The notes under the pieces: model-generated | Database searches by the model: none | What the model was told of the DNA's origin: nothing | The model's input: only the letters and a program-made list of their open reading frames with translations | In this document: piece by piece, positions 1-8,526 of the stretch | Position numbering within the stretch: the first letter of the stretch is position 1 | Layout of the letters: each line of letters opens with the position of its first letter | DNA from: Burkholderia sp. S171 | GTDB lineage: Bacteria > Pseudomonadota > Gammaproteobacteria > Burkholderiales > Burkholderiaceae | Length of the DNA stretch: 64,000 bases | Direction: 5' to 3' | Assembly: GCF_009766085.1 (NCBI RefSeq) | Contig: NZ_LMUF01000052.1 | Span: 225,275-289,274 of the forward strand | Translations under genes and position numbers: made by a program

Positions 1-371
1 ATCGCCAACCTACCTCGGAACAAGGCCGCCGAATGCGTGGGGCCGTACCGGACAACAATAACCGTTCAGGCAGAGCATCCAACTTACCCAAAACGGAGAT
101 GGTAGTACGCGAAAGGTTACTACTTATCAAGCTCTGGTCCACGAATACGACAGTGCAGGCCGGGCAGCTAACCTGTCAAAAGCCACCGCAGTAAAGACGC
201 GTTAGGCCGCGCCGGTTCCTTGGCAAGGGTTCTTGCCCGAGAGCACGGGTGGCGAAGCGTGTCTATGTCAGGATTCGCGAGAAGGAGGGGTTCAAACATC
301 GGTGGTTCTGGCGAGCACCGTGCTTTTGGGGCACCTATGAATAGAAACTGCACGCTGTGGACACTTAGGGT
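1..371. other. intergenic stretch, no supported gene
   Basis: No convincing gene is visible here. A plus-strand frame is open from the left edge to a stop at 103-105 (34 codons), so the tail of a gene from outside the window cannot be excluded, but I do not recognise its residues. The 10-mer tagtacgcga at 103-112 also occurs twice in tandem at 13042-13061. Confidence 0.4.
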
Positions 372-455
372 GGTGCGGTTAAAGCGTTTTCTTTGCTTCG
401 TTTCTTTGTCGCTTTGGACAAAGAAATGACGCGCCGCCACGCGCAGTGGCTAATA
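372..455 (+). repeat. Burkholderia-type interspersed repeat with hairpin
   Basis: This segment carries a T-rich tract and a perfect inverted repeat, tttctttgtc (401-410) and gacaaagaaa (417-426), around a six-base loop. Its short frame reads FLCFVSLSLWTKK, a spurious peptide I recall as frequently annotated in Burkholderia and Paraburkholderia genomes because the underlying DNA is repeated. The inverted repeat is seen directly; the repeat-family assignment is from memory. It is probably non-coding. Confidence 0.5.
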
Positions 456-561
456 GCGATAAAGAGAAAATCCGACTCATGCAGACCACTAAGGCCGAAA
501 GCACCAACCCCGGCACTGACTCCAACCGCTAACGCCAGAACCTAGCACCCCACCATAACTG

Positions 562-602
562 CTCGCGCCGGCGGACCTCAAAAAACCGTCCACCGGCGCG
601 AG
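562..602 (-). terminator. hairpin downstream of glgP
   Basis: A ten-base perfect stem (562-571 with 593-602) is extended inward by ggac/gtcc (573-576 with 588-591) across one mismatch. It lies directly after the glgP stop codon at 610. The T-run is in the loop rather than after the stem, so it is an atypical intrinsic terminator and may instead be an mRNA 3'-end stabiliser. Confidence 0.5.
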
Positions 603-609
603 AGACACG

Positions 610-3090
610 CTAAACAATCAAAGGCTCAACATGCCAAATATGCTTGGCATATTCCGCAATCGTCCGGTCTGACGAAAAAATCCCCATCCCCGCGACGTTT
701 TCAATCGCACTGCGCGTCCACGCTTCCTTATCGAGAAATTTCGCGTCCACATCAGCCTGAGCTTTGTCGAAACTCTCGAAATCCGCCAGCACCATGTAAT
801 GGTCGCCCCAATCCACCAGCGTATGGAAGATGTCATAGAACCGATGCGGCTGGTCCGGCGAAAAATGCCCCAGCCGAATCTGGTCAAGCGCCATCTTCAA
901 CTCAGGATTCTCCTCGTAGATATGCCGCGGCCTGTATCCCGTCGCCCGCAGCGCATCTATCTCTTCAGTCGAGTGCCCAAAGATAAACATGTTCTCGAGC
1001 CCAACCGCGTCGCAAATCTCGATGTTCGCACCGTCCAGCGTGCCAATGGTCAATGCCCCGTTCAACGCGAGCTTCATATTGCCCGTACCCGAAGCTTCGG
1101 TCCCCGCCATCGAAATTTGCTGCGATAAATCCGCTGCCGGAATGATCAGTTCGGCCACGCTCACGCCATAGTTCGGAATAAATCCGACCTTCAACCGGTC
1201 ACCAATCAACGGATCGTTGTTGACCTTCTCCGCCACGTCGTTAATCAGCTTGATGATCGTCTTGGCCATCTTGTACGCCGACGCCGCCTTGCCGGCAAAC
1301 ATCACCACACGCGGTGTCCACGCCTTCTCCGGCTGCTCGCGAATCCGGTTGTACCGGACGATCACATGCAGAATGTTCAGCAACTGGCGCTTGTATTCGT
1401 GAATGCGCTTGACCTGCAGATCGAACAGCGCATTCGGGTCGATAATCGCCCCCGTCTCAAGCTTCGCACGCGCAGCCAACCGTAGCTTGCTGGCAAACTT
1501 GGCGTCGTGAAAGGCTTGGGTGAATTCGGGGTCATCGCGCCATTCACGCAGCCGCGCCAGCTCGAACAAATCAGTCCGCCAACGCGGTCCAAGCCGTTCG
1601 TCGATCAGTGACGACAGCTTCGGGCTAGCCTGCGACAACCATCGCCGCGGCGTAATGCCGTTCGTCACGTTCGTGAAACGTTCGGGGTACATGCGCGCGA
1701 AATCGGAGAAAATATTCTGCGTCATCAACTGCGAATGCAGCTTCGACACGCCGTTCACCGTGTGGCTTGCAACAATCGCCAGATGCGCCATGCGCACACG
1801 CCGCTGACCGTATTCATCGACGAGAGAAATGCGGCGGATCAGCTCCATGTCGCGCCCGAACTTCTCGCCCACCTGCTTGAGAAAATCCGCGTTGATGTCG
1901 AAGATGATCTCAAGATGGCGCGGCAACAGTCGCGACAGCATTTCCACGTCCCACGTTTCCAGCGCCTCGGGCATCAAGGTGTGGTTCGTGTACGAGAACA
2001 TTTGCTGAATCAGCTTCCACGCCTTGTCCCACGGCAAATGATGCGTATCCACCAGCAAACGCATCAACTCGGGAATGGCGAGCACCGGATGGGTGTCGTT
2101 CAGATGCACCGCCACCTTCTCCGCCAGCCGCCCAAAATGCGTGTGCGTGCGTTGATATCGGCGGATCAGATCCTGCATTGTTGCAGAGACAAAGAAGTAT
2201 TCCTGGCGCAAGCGCAGCTCGCGGCCGGCCTGCGTGGAGTCGTCCGGGTACAGCAGGCGCGATACGTGTTCAGACGTGTTCTTCGCTTCCACCGAGCGAC
2301 GATAATCGCCCTGGTTGAACGCGGACAAGTCGAATTCATCGGTCGCCCGCGCCGACCAGAGGCGCAAGGTATTGGTCGCGGTCGTGGCAAAACCGGGGAT
2401 CACGGTGTCGTACGCCATGGCGTTCACGTGTTCCGTGTCGATCCATTCAGTCCGGTCGCCATGACGTATCGTGTGGCCGCCAAAATGAATCACATAGTTC
2501 ACTTCGGGCCGCGGAAACTCCCACGGATTGCCCGCTCGCAGCCAGTAATCGGGCGTTTCGACCTGATTGCCGTCCACGATGGTCTGCCGGAACATGCCGT
2601 ATTCATAGCGGATGCCATAGCCGAAGCCAGGAATGCCGACGGTCGCCATGGAGTCGAGAAAACACGCGGCAAGGCGGCCAAGGCCACCGTTGCCGAGTGC
2701 GGCATCCGGTTCCAGGTTCTCTAGCGTATTTAAGTCTATGCCAAGGCCGGCAAGGGCGTCACGGACCTCGTCGTGAATACCCAGCGCAAGCAAAGCGTTG
2801 GTAAACGTCCTGCCGATCAGGAACTCCATCGACAAGTAGTAGACACGCTTTACATCTTGCTCGTACTGCTGGCGCGTGGTTTTCATCCAGCGCGCCACCA
2901 GCCGGTCGCGGACCGCCAGTTCGGCCGCATGGAGCCAGTCGCGCGGCTGCGCGGTGACGGCGTCCTTGCCGACTCCGTACATGAGGCGGTTGGAAATGGA
3001 GCGCCTGAGCGCCTCGACGGTGCTGTTCAGCTGTTCGAATTCCAGGTCGACGGATGTCATCGAACTCTCCAGAAATGCATTGCTGGACAA
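610..3090 (-). CDS. glgP: glycogen/starch/alpha-glucan phosphorylase
   Basis: This is a full-length glycogen phosphorylase of the GT35 family, which releases glucose-1-phosphate from alpha-1,4-glucans with a pyridoxal phosphate cofactor in the cytoplasm. The 826 residues match the family length. Visible hallmarks are EFLIGRT and EPDAALGNGGLGRLAACFLDS in the N-terminal half and, near residue 675, EASGTGNMK followed by LALNGALTIGTLDGAN, which contains the PLP-binding lysine. A second start, MTSVDLEF at 3060, is ten codons downstream and equally plausible. No other glycogen genes adjoin it; the hairpin at 562-602 probably ends its transcript. Confidence 0.97.
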   Translation of the reverse strand: MSSNAFLESSMTSVDLEFEQLNSTVEALRRSISNRLMYGVGKDAVTAQPRDWLHAAELAVRDRLVARWMKTTRQQYEQDVKRVYYLSMEFLIGRTFTNALLALGIHDEVRDALAGLGIDLNTLENLEPDAALGNGGLGRLAACFLDSMATVGIPGFGYGIRYEYGMFRQTIVDGNQVETPDYWLRAGNPWEFPRPEVNYVIHFGGHTIRHGDRTEWIDTEHVNAMAYDTVIPGFATTATNTLRLWSARATDEFDLSAFNQGDYRRSVEAKNTSEHVSRLLYPDDSTQAGRELRLRQEYFFVSATMQDLIRRYQRTHTHFGRLAEKVAVHLNDTHPVLAIPELMRLLVDTHHLPWDKAWKLIQQMFSYTNHTLMPEALETWDVEMLSRLLPRHLEIIFDINADFLKQVGEKFGRDMELIRRISLVDEYGQRRVRMAHLAIVASHTVNGVSKLHSQLMTQNIFSDFARMYPERFTNVTNGITPRRWLSQASPKLSSLIDERLGPRWRTDLFELARLREWRDDPEFTQAFHDAKFASKLRLAARAKLETGAIIDPNALFDLQVKRIHEYKRQLLNILHVIVRYNRIREQPEKAWTPRVVMFAGKAASAYKMAKTIIKLINDVAEKVNNDPLIGDRLKVGFIPNYGVSVAELIIPAADLSQQISMAGTEASGTGNMKLALNGALTIGTLDGANIEICDAVGLENMFIFGHSTEEIDALRATGYRPRHIYEENPELKMALDQIRLGHFSPDQPHRFYDIFHTLVDWGDHYMVLADFESFDKAQADVDAKFLDKEAWTRSAIENVAGMGIFSSDRTIAEYAKHIWHVEPLIV

Positions 3091-3174
3091 CGCGCTAAGT
3101 GCGAGCCGCGTTCTGTCAAGCGGGACGGGGCCGGGTGAACAGGCAGGTTACGCTATTTTTATTTTTTTGGTAAT

Positions 3175-3240
3175 GGCCTATGCCCGCGTGTAATTGGCAC
3201 GACATTCGGCCTATGCCCGCGTGTAATTGGCACGACATTC
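3175..3240. repeat. perfect 33-bp tandem duplication
   Basis: Two identical 33-base units lie head to tail at 3175-3207 and 3208-3240, between the HD-domain gene and glgP. Each ends in ttggcacgacattcg, which resembles a -24/-12 (sigma-54) element read on the plus strand. In the second copy TGGCACG (3228-3234) is followed after four bases by TCGC (3239-3242), one mismatch from the consensus. No plus-strand gene follows closely, so promoter function is doubtful. Confidence 0.75.
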
Positions 3241-3355
3241 GCCAGCGGTCCGTCCTTTTGTCGCATTTCCGTCATCGGGAACAACCTGGCTGATCCCTGA
3301 ACAAAATTGTTAAATTACTTTGGTTTCCTTATCATAATCCTGTTCAACCACAGAT

Positions 3356-3919
3356 TTATGCCGCCGCGCGGTGGCTTTCCGCCAGCCTTTCGATTAGCTG
3401 AATATAGTGCTCAAGCGGGGGCGTGACGCGCTCCGGCCGCTTGGCGAGATCGTCCCAGCGGCGCAACGAAAGTGCATCCTGCGCGAAAGGTTTGCGCATG
3501 AAATCGTCTGCCTCCTCCTTGCTGAAAATGCCGCCTTGCAGTTTCAGGCTACGGACCGAATCCGCTGATAGCGTCGAAAAATAATCGGTATCAATTGCAC
3601 ATAGACAGCGTTTCGCGTCCACGTGGAGGCGGATCGGCTCGAGTACAGCGTTGCCGAACAGCGGCCGCAGGAAGGGCAGCGCGAAATATTGGTGCAGATC
3701 GTCGATACCCCGCTCGCTCGGCGTCTCACCCTGGAGATTGAGCAAGTGGCCCAGGTCGTGCAAAAAAGCGGCGCCAACAAGTGTTTCGTCAGCGTCGGCC
3801 TCCTCGGCCAGTGCCGCCGTCTGCAACGCGTGCTGGAGTTGCGTGACCGGCTCGCCGCTATAGGCGATGGCGCCGTATGTGTCGAAGAGATGCCGGATGT
3901 CGGTGAGCGTAAGCGCCAT
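3356..3919 (-). CDS. HD-domain protein of phosphonate operons (PhnZ-like)
   Basis: The 187-residue protein belongs to the HD superfamily group found in phosphonate degradation operons. PhnZ, the characterised member, is a diiron oxygenase that cleaves 2-amino-1-hydroxyethylphosphonate. Metal-ligand motifs are visible: an early His in QHALQTA, the HD pair in AAFLHDLGHLL, and a later HVDAKR. It sits three bases after phnY and ends the phn transcript. The partner 2-oxoglutarate dioxygenase that makes the PhnZ substrate in marine systems is not present in the window, so the true substrate is open. Confidence 0.85.
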   Translation of the reverse strand: MALTLTDIRHLFDTYGAIAYSGEPVTQLQHALQTAALAEEADADETLVGAAFLHDLGHLLNLQGETPSERGIDDLHQYFALPFLRPLFGNAVLEPIRLHVDAKRCLCAIDTDYFSTLSADSVRSLKLQGGIFSKEEADDFMRKPFAQDALSLRRWDDLAKRPERVTPPLEHYIQLIERLAESHRAAA

Positions 3920-3922
3920 GAT

Positions 3923-5377
3923 TTATGCCCAGGGTAAAGAAAAGGTCTTGAGGTTCGTAAAGCTTTTCATCGCTTCCTGTACGCCTTCCTTGTAACCCAG
4001 GCCCGAGTCCTTGATGCCGCCGAAAGGGGTCAACTCGATCCGGTAACCCGGCACTTCCCACACATTCACGGTACCCACGCGCAGCTCGTTCACGAAGCGC
4101 GTGATCAGGTCCGCCCGATCCGTACATACACCGGACGACAACCCAAACGCGGTGCCGTTGCTGATACGGATGGCGTCGTCGATGGTATCGAATTCGATGA
4201 TCGGCGACACCGGCCCGAACGTTTCCTCGCGCACCAGCGTCATGGCCGGATCAACGCGGTCAAGCACCGTGGGCGAATACAGCGCGCCATGGCGGTGATT
4301 GCCGCAAAGCAGCCGCGCCCCCTTCGATACCGCTTCATTCACGCGTGCTTCGAACGATTTGGCTGCAACCTCGTCGATCACCGTACCCATCTGGTTGGCG
4401 GCATCGAAGGGATCGCCGTGACGCCACGCAAGCGTTTTTTCCACCACGAGTTCCGTGAACCGGGCGGCGACGCCCTTCTGCACCAGCATGCGCTTGACCG
4501 CCGTGCAGCGTTGTCCGGAATTCTTGTACGAGCCTTGCACGGCAAGCGTTGCCGCGCGCTCCAGGTCGGCGTCGTCCAGCACGATCAGCGGGTCGTTGCC
4601 GCCCAGTTCCAGCACCACGCGCCGATACCCCGCCTTCGCTGCAATCTCCTTGCCGATCGTCACGCCACCGGTAAAAGTGACGAGATCGGCATGCAGGTTC
4701 GTGACGAGTTCATCGGCGATCTCACGCGGGTCGCCCGTTAAAACCTGCAACATGGGGGCGGGCAAACCGGCTTCGAACAACACGTCGGCGAGGTAATAAG
4801 CCGATAACGGCACTTTCTCCGACGGCTTCAGGATCACGCGATTATTCGTCGCAATAGCCGGCGCAAGCTTGTGTGCGACCTGATTCATCGGATGATTAAA
4901 CGGCGTAATGGCGACGATCACGCCAGCCAGCGGCTCACGTTGCGAGAACACTCGGCGGGCCTTGCCGTGAGGGGTAAGGTCGCAGGAAAAGCTCTGACCA
5001 TCGTCGCGCAACGCTTCCATCGCCGCGAATTTGAACACGTCGGCTACGCGGCCAATTTCATAGCGCGAGTCCTGTTTCGACAAACCCGATTCAAGCGAAA
5101 TAAGGTCTGACGCCTCTTCCGTGCGCTCACGCAGCAACGCAGCAGCGCGTTCGAGAATCTGCGAGCGTTCGTAGCGCGTCAGCGTCGAACGGTAGTTCAC
5201 CGCGTACTCGAATGCATCGCGCACGTCGTCGACGCTTGCCATCGGCACGGTGCCCACACGGGTGTTCGTGTAAGGATCGAAAACATCGATAGTGCGTGCA
5301 CGCGCCGCATGTTCGCCCTTCAGGCGCAGTGTTTCGACTCGCAGCGCATGCTTCTCAACCGCAAGAACGGCGCTCAT
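3923..5377 (-). CDS. phnY: phosphonoacetaldehyde dehydrogenase
   Basis: This is an NAD(P)-dependent aldehyde dehydrogenase of 484 residues, assigned to phosphonoacetaldehyde oxidation to phosphonoacetate because it lies between phnA and the HD gene in a phosphonate cluster. Visible family motifs are TPFNHPMNQVAHK (active-site Asn region), ELGGNDPLIV (general-base Glu) and SGQRCTAVKR (catalytic Cys, about residue 290). The start codon overlaps the phnA stop by four bases, implying translational coupling. The pairing with PhnW and PhnA matches the PhnW-PhnY-PhnA route known from Sinorhizobium. Confidence 0.93.
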   Translation of the reverse strand: MSAVLAVEKHALRVETLRLKGEHAARARTIDVFDPYTNTRVGTVPMASVDDVRDAFEYAVNYRSTLTRYERSQILERAAALLRERTEEASDLISLESGLSKQDSRYEIGRVADVFKFAAMEALRDDGQSFSCDLTPHGKARRVFSQREPLAGVIVAITPFNHPMNQVAHKLAPAIATNNRVILKPSEKVPLSAYYLADVLFEAGLPAPMLQVLTGDPREIADELVTNLHADLVTFTGGVTIGKEIAAKAGYRRVVLELGGNDPLIVLDDADLERAATLAVQGSYKNSGQRCTAVKRMLVQKGVAARFTELVVEKTLAWRHGDPFDAANQMGTVIDEVAAKSFEARVNEAVSKGARLLCGNHRHGALYSPTVLDRVDPAMTLVREETFGPVSPIIEFDTIDDAIRISNGTAFGLSSGVCTDRADLITRFVNELRVGTVNVWEVPGYRIELTPFGGIKDSGLGYKEGVQEAMKSFTNLKTFSLPWA

Positions 5378-6642
5378 GATGCAAGCTCCAGGTGGTTCAA
5401 CGCGATGCTGAAGACGTCGAAGTTGCGCAAGCGTTTCCCGTCCTGCTTCGACTCGAAACCATCGGTTGGACGATTGAACAGCAAGGGCACTTCCTGCTCG
5501 GACACGCCGCCATGCGAGCGCAGCGGTACGGTCAATCCCGATAGGTCATGCTCCGCGCGCCGGGTGCCAAGCACCGTATTGCGTCCGCTCACGACCACGA
5601 GGTCTCCCACGCGATCGTTCGGCAACTCGAAGCGCTCGCACGCAGCGGCGTTGTCGAGCACGATATCCACGCCCGGCAACTCAGCAATGCGCGCCGCCAA
5701 CGCTTTTGCATCGACGGAAGCCGGCAGGTAGATGGTCGCGAACGAACCAAGCGCGCCGTGGTGCACAACGTAGGGATCGGTGATCGGCAGGATCACGCGG
5801 GCATTCTGTACGTCGATCGTTTCGTCCAGCCAGTCTTGCAGGTACACCACATTCGGCTCGCCCGTCGCGACGTCGTGCTTCGCGTTCATACCGTGGTCAG
5901 CGGTCAGACCGATCACCGCGCCGAGTTCATTCAGGCGCGCGAGGTAACCGTCCATCATCGCGTAGAACGCGTTCGCGCCGTCCGTGCCAGGCGCGCATTT
6001 ATGCTGCACGTAGTCGGTGGTCGAGAGGTACATGAGGTCGAGCTTGCGGGTCTCGGCGAGCCGTACGCCGGCCGCGAACACGAACTCGGAAAGGTCAGCG
6101 CTATACACGTCCGGCACGGGCTTACCGACCAGTTCCAGCACGTTCTCGATGCCGTTCTCCGCGAGCGTCACCGCGTCGGCTTTCTCCGCCGAGAAACAGA
6201 TGCCGTCGAGTTGCCAGCCGAGCAAACGGCGCAGTTTGTCCTTCGCCGTGATCACCGCCACTTTCTCACCGCGTTGCGCAGCGGCCGCGAGGATCGTGCC
6301 GGCGCGAAGGTAGGCCGGGTCGTTCATCATCACTTCACCGCCCTTGCCGCCGTTCGCTTGCGGGTCGAAGAAATAGTTGCCGCAAATGCCATGCACCGAA
6401 GGCGGCACGCCCGTCACGATCGACAAGTTGTTCGGGTTGGTGAACGACGGAATCACGCAATCGGCGCGAAAGGCGGACCCGCCACGCAGCATCGTGCCGA
6501 TAAACGGTGCGACACCTGCGGCAACAGCCGCTTCCAGGTAATCGTATTCGCAGCCGTCGACGCAGACGACCACGGTCAGCGCGCGCGCCGGACCGTAAGC
6601 GCGGCCGTTAACTTCCATGAGCATTTCGGTGGACGTGGACAT
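5374..6642 (-). CDS. phnA: phosphonoacetate hydrolase
   Basis: The protein (422 residues) is an alkaline-phosphatase-superfamily enzyme that hydrolyses phosphonoacetate to acetate and phosphate. The binuclear metal site is indicated by VVCVDGCEYDYLEAA near the N-terminus, the nucleophile Thr in PSFTNPNNLSIVTG, and TADHGMNAKHD in the second half. It is the first gene of a tightly packed phnA-phnY-HD unit, separated from the permease gene upstream by 155 bases that contain a possible regulator site (tagtacgtta, 6689-6698). A separate promoter there would allow expression independent of the transporter. Confidence 0.95.
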   Translation of the reverse strand: MSTSTEMLMEVNGRAYGPARALTVVVCVDGCEYDYLEAAVAAGVAPFIGTMLRGGSAFRADCVIPSFTNPNNLSIVTGVPPSVHGICGNYFFDPQANGGKGGEVMMNDPAYLRAGTILAAAAQRGEKVAVITAKDKLRRLLGWQLDGICFSAEKADAVTLAENGIENVLELVGKPVPDVYSADLSEFVFAAGVRLAETRKLDLMYLSTTDYVQHKCAPGTDGANAFYAMMDGYLARLNELGAVIGLTADHGMNAKHDVATGEPNVVYLQDWLDETIDVQNARVILPITDPYVVHHGALGSFATIYLPASVDAKALAARIAELPGVDIVLDNAAACERFELPNDRVGDLVVVSGRNTVLGTRRAEHDLSGLTVPLRSHGGVSEQEVPLLFNRPTDGFESKQDGKRLRNFDVFSIALNHLELAS

Positions 6643-6688
6643 GAAATTCCTTTCCGTGATGAACCAGCGTTTTCCTAACCATTGCGGT

Positions 6689-6698
6689 TAGTACGTTA
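6689..6698. promoter_or_regulatory. TAGTACG-containing site upstream of phnA
   Basis: The 7-mer TAGTACG lies about 50 bases before the phnA start and is the same core that forms the tandem 10-mers between the DeoR regulator and FAD oxidoreductase genes (13042-13061). Shared occurrence in front of phosphonate genes suggests a common operator; this is inference from a short match. Confidence 0.3.
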
Positions 6699-6797
6699 CT
6701 CCATATTTTGATGCACAACGCCAATATTTGCCACATTTTTCGACGCAAGACAGTCCCGAAAAATGGGATTTTCGGCAGGGCCAAGCCAGATCAGGGA

Positions 6798-7637
6798 TCA
6801 GGCCATTCGCCGCCGTGGCTCTTTTGCCGCGATCAGCAGCAGTGCGGCTAGTGAGACGGCCAGCAAGATCAGCGAAAGCGCCGACGCCGGCAAGTAATAA
6901 CCGCGATTCACCTGCCCGACCACCACAATTGGCACGGTCGCAAATCCCGGCGGATAGACGGTCAGCGTCGCGCCCAGTTCGCCGAGCGACAGGGCAAACC
7001 CCAACGCGAGGCTCGCACGGATCGCGGGTACAAGCTGCGGCAAGACAACGCGTGAGAGGACCATCGAAGGCGGCGCGCCGAGACTGGCGGCAGCTTCACG
7101 CAAGATCGTGAGTTCGGGGCGCAGCGCAGCAGCGGCGCATCGATAACAAAAGGGCAACACGAGCGCGAGCTGCACCAGCACCACGATTGCTGCCGACCCC
7201 GAGATATCCAGCGGTTTCTTGTGGTACGCAATCAACACGGACAAGCCGAGCACGACGCTCGGCACGCCATTGGGCATCATCGCGATGGTGTCGACCCATG
7301 CGCCCACGCCGCGACGATCGCGCCCTTCCAGCGCCAGCGCGAGCCATAGACCGAGCGCGGTACCCAGCACCGCGACGCCGAAGCCGACTTCAAGGCTCGT
7401 GGTCAACGCATCGAAGTCGCTGGAGCCCAAACGTTCGAACCAGCGCATGCTGAAACCATCGGGGAAGATCGTTCCCGACCAGTGCGACGCCACGCTGGAC
7501 AGCGCCACCACGATCACCGGCAACACGAACAGCCAGAAGCACAGCAGTGCGGCAAAAGCGGTGAATGCCCATGCGCCAATCCGCTTCAACGAATAGGGCT
7601 TCGCACGGGTTGCGGGCAGCGTGAATTCAGTTGCCAT
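6798..7637 (-). CDS. phnV: 2-aminoethylphosphonate ABC transporter permease
   Basis: The protein is a 279-residue inner-membrane permease with about six hydrophobic segments and the ABC-permease EAA loop (EAAASLGAPPSMVLSRVVLPQL, about residues 180-200) that contacts the ATPase. It would form half of the channel importing 2-aminoethylphosphonate. Its start overlaps the end of the other permease by eleven bases, and the whole phnS-T-U-V order matches the importer known in Salmonella. Substrate is inferred from the neighbouring phosphonate enzymes. Confidence 0.9.
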   Translation of the reverse strand: MATEFTLPATRAKPYSLKRIGAWAFTAFAALLCFWLFVLPVIVVALSSVASHWSGTIFPDGFSMRWFERLGSSDFDALTTSLEVGFGVAVLGTALGLWLALALEGRDRRGVGAWVDTIAMMPNGVPSVVLGLSVLIAYHKKPLDISGSAAIVVLVQLALVLPFCYRCAAAALRPELTILREAAASLGAPPSMVLSRVVLPQLVPAIRASLALGFALSLGELGATLTVYPPGFATVPIVVVGQVNRGYYLPASALSLILLAVSLAALLLIAAKEPRRRMA

Positions 7638-8526
7638 TACGGCCTCCCGAGCGTCGATTGACTCGTCGATACAGCGCGTACAGAGAGAGCGACATCGCGA
7701 GCATGACGACAGCGCCGGCGGCGGCCGTCGGCAAGTCGAGGTCGACTGTCGCCGAGCTATAGATGGCCATCGGCAACGTAATCAGATGCGCGCTGCCGAG
7801 CACCAGCAGAATGCCGAACTCATTGAGCGTCAGCAGGAAACACAGGATCGTGCCCGCTGCAATGCCGGGCCACGCGAGCGGCAAGATAACCTTGAACGCG
7901 ACCATCCAGCCGTTTGCGCCCAGACTTTTTGCGGCTTCGATCAGGCGCATGTCGAGCGTGGCGAAGGACGCGAGCGTGGGCCGCACGACGAACGGCGCGT
8001 AGAACACGACTTCCGCGAGAATCACGCCGCCGATACCAAACAAGAAGTCGAGCGGCGGGCTCTGCAGGTTGAAAAGCCGCTGCAGGCCGATGCTCACCGA
8101 GCCTTGCGATCCATATAAAAAGATCAGCGTGAACGCGACCAAAAACGAGGGGAACGCTACGAATAATTCGAGGAACCGGGTGACGAGCTTCGCGCCGGGA
8201 AATGGCTTGAAAAACAGCATCGCCGCGAGCAGCACGCCGAGCAAGGAAGCGAGTGTCGCGCTGGCGAACAGGATACCGAGCGTCGTGCCAATCACGCCGC
8301 TTGTCTCGGGATTGGTGAAGAACGCGGTGTACGCATGAAAGCTCAAGCCATGCGCACCGCTCACGCTGAGCAACAGAAGCTGCACGAGCGGATAGATGAC
8401 CAGCGGGCCCAGTACAACAACTAATATGAACCACAGGTGCCACTGCGCCAGCCGTTCGCGACGCCGCTTGGCTGCGGTATGGGCGACGTCGTCGACTACG
8501 TGCTCACTCACTGATAAGGACGACAT
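7627..8526 (-). CDS. phnU: 2-aminoethylphosphonate ABC transporter permease
   Basis: The protein is the second inner-membrane permease of the phosphonate importer, with hydrophobic segments beginning at LWFILVVVLGPLVIYP and an EAA loop reading EAAKSLGANGWMVAFKV. The open frame extends much further upstream, but that part is the complement of the ATPase gene. The start at 8526 (MSSLSVSEH) is preferred because GAGG lies seven bases before it; a start at 8538 is possible. The gene overlaps the ATPase end by 23 bases, typical of a coupled transporter operon. Confidence 0.9.
   Translation of the reverse strand: MSSLSVSEHVVDDVAHTAAKRRRERLAQWHLWFILVVVLGPLVIYPLVQLLLLSVSGAHGLSFHAYTAFFTNPETSGVIGTTLGILFASATLASLLGVLLAAMLFFKPFPGAKLVTRFLELFVAFPSFLVAFTLIFLYGSQGSVSIGLQRLFNLQSPPLDFLFGIGGVILAEVVFYAPFVVRPTLASFATLDMRLIEAAKSLGANGWMVAFKVILPLAWPGIAAGTILCFLLTLNEFGILLVLGSAHLITLPMAIYSSATVDLDLPTAAAGAVVMLAMSLSLYALYRRVNRRSGGRNGN

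Noticed and set aside
1735..2724. Long plus-strand frame of 329 codons
   Set aside because: It is the complement of glgP; residues are Arg/His-rich and match no family.
5548..6678. Plus-strand frame of 376 codons
   Set aside because: It is the complement of phnA, a GC-rich antisense artefact.
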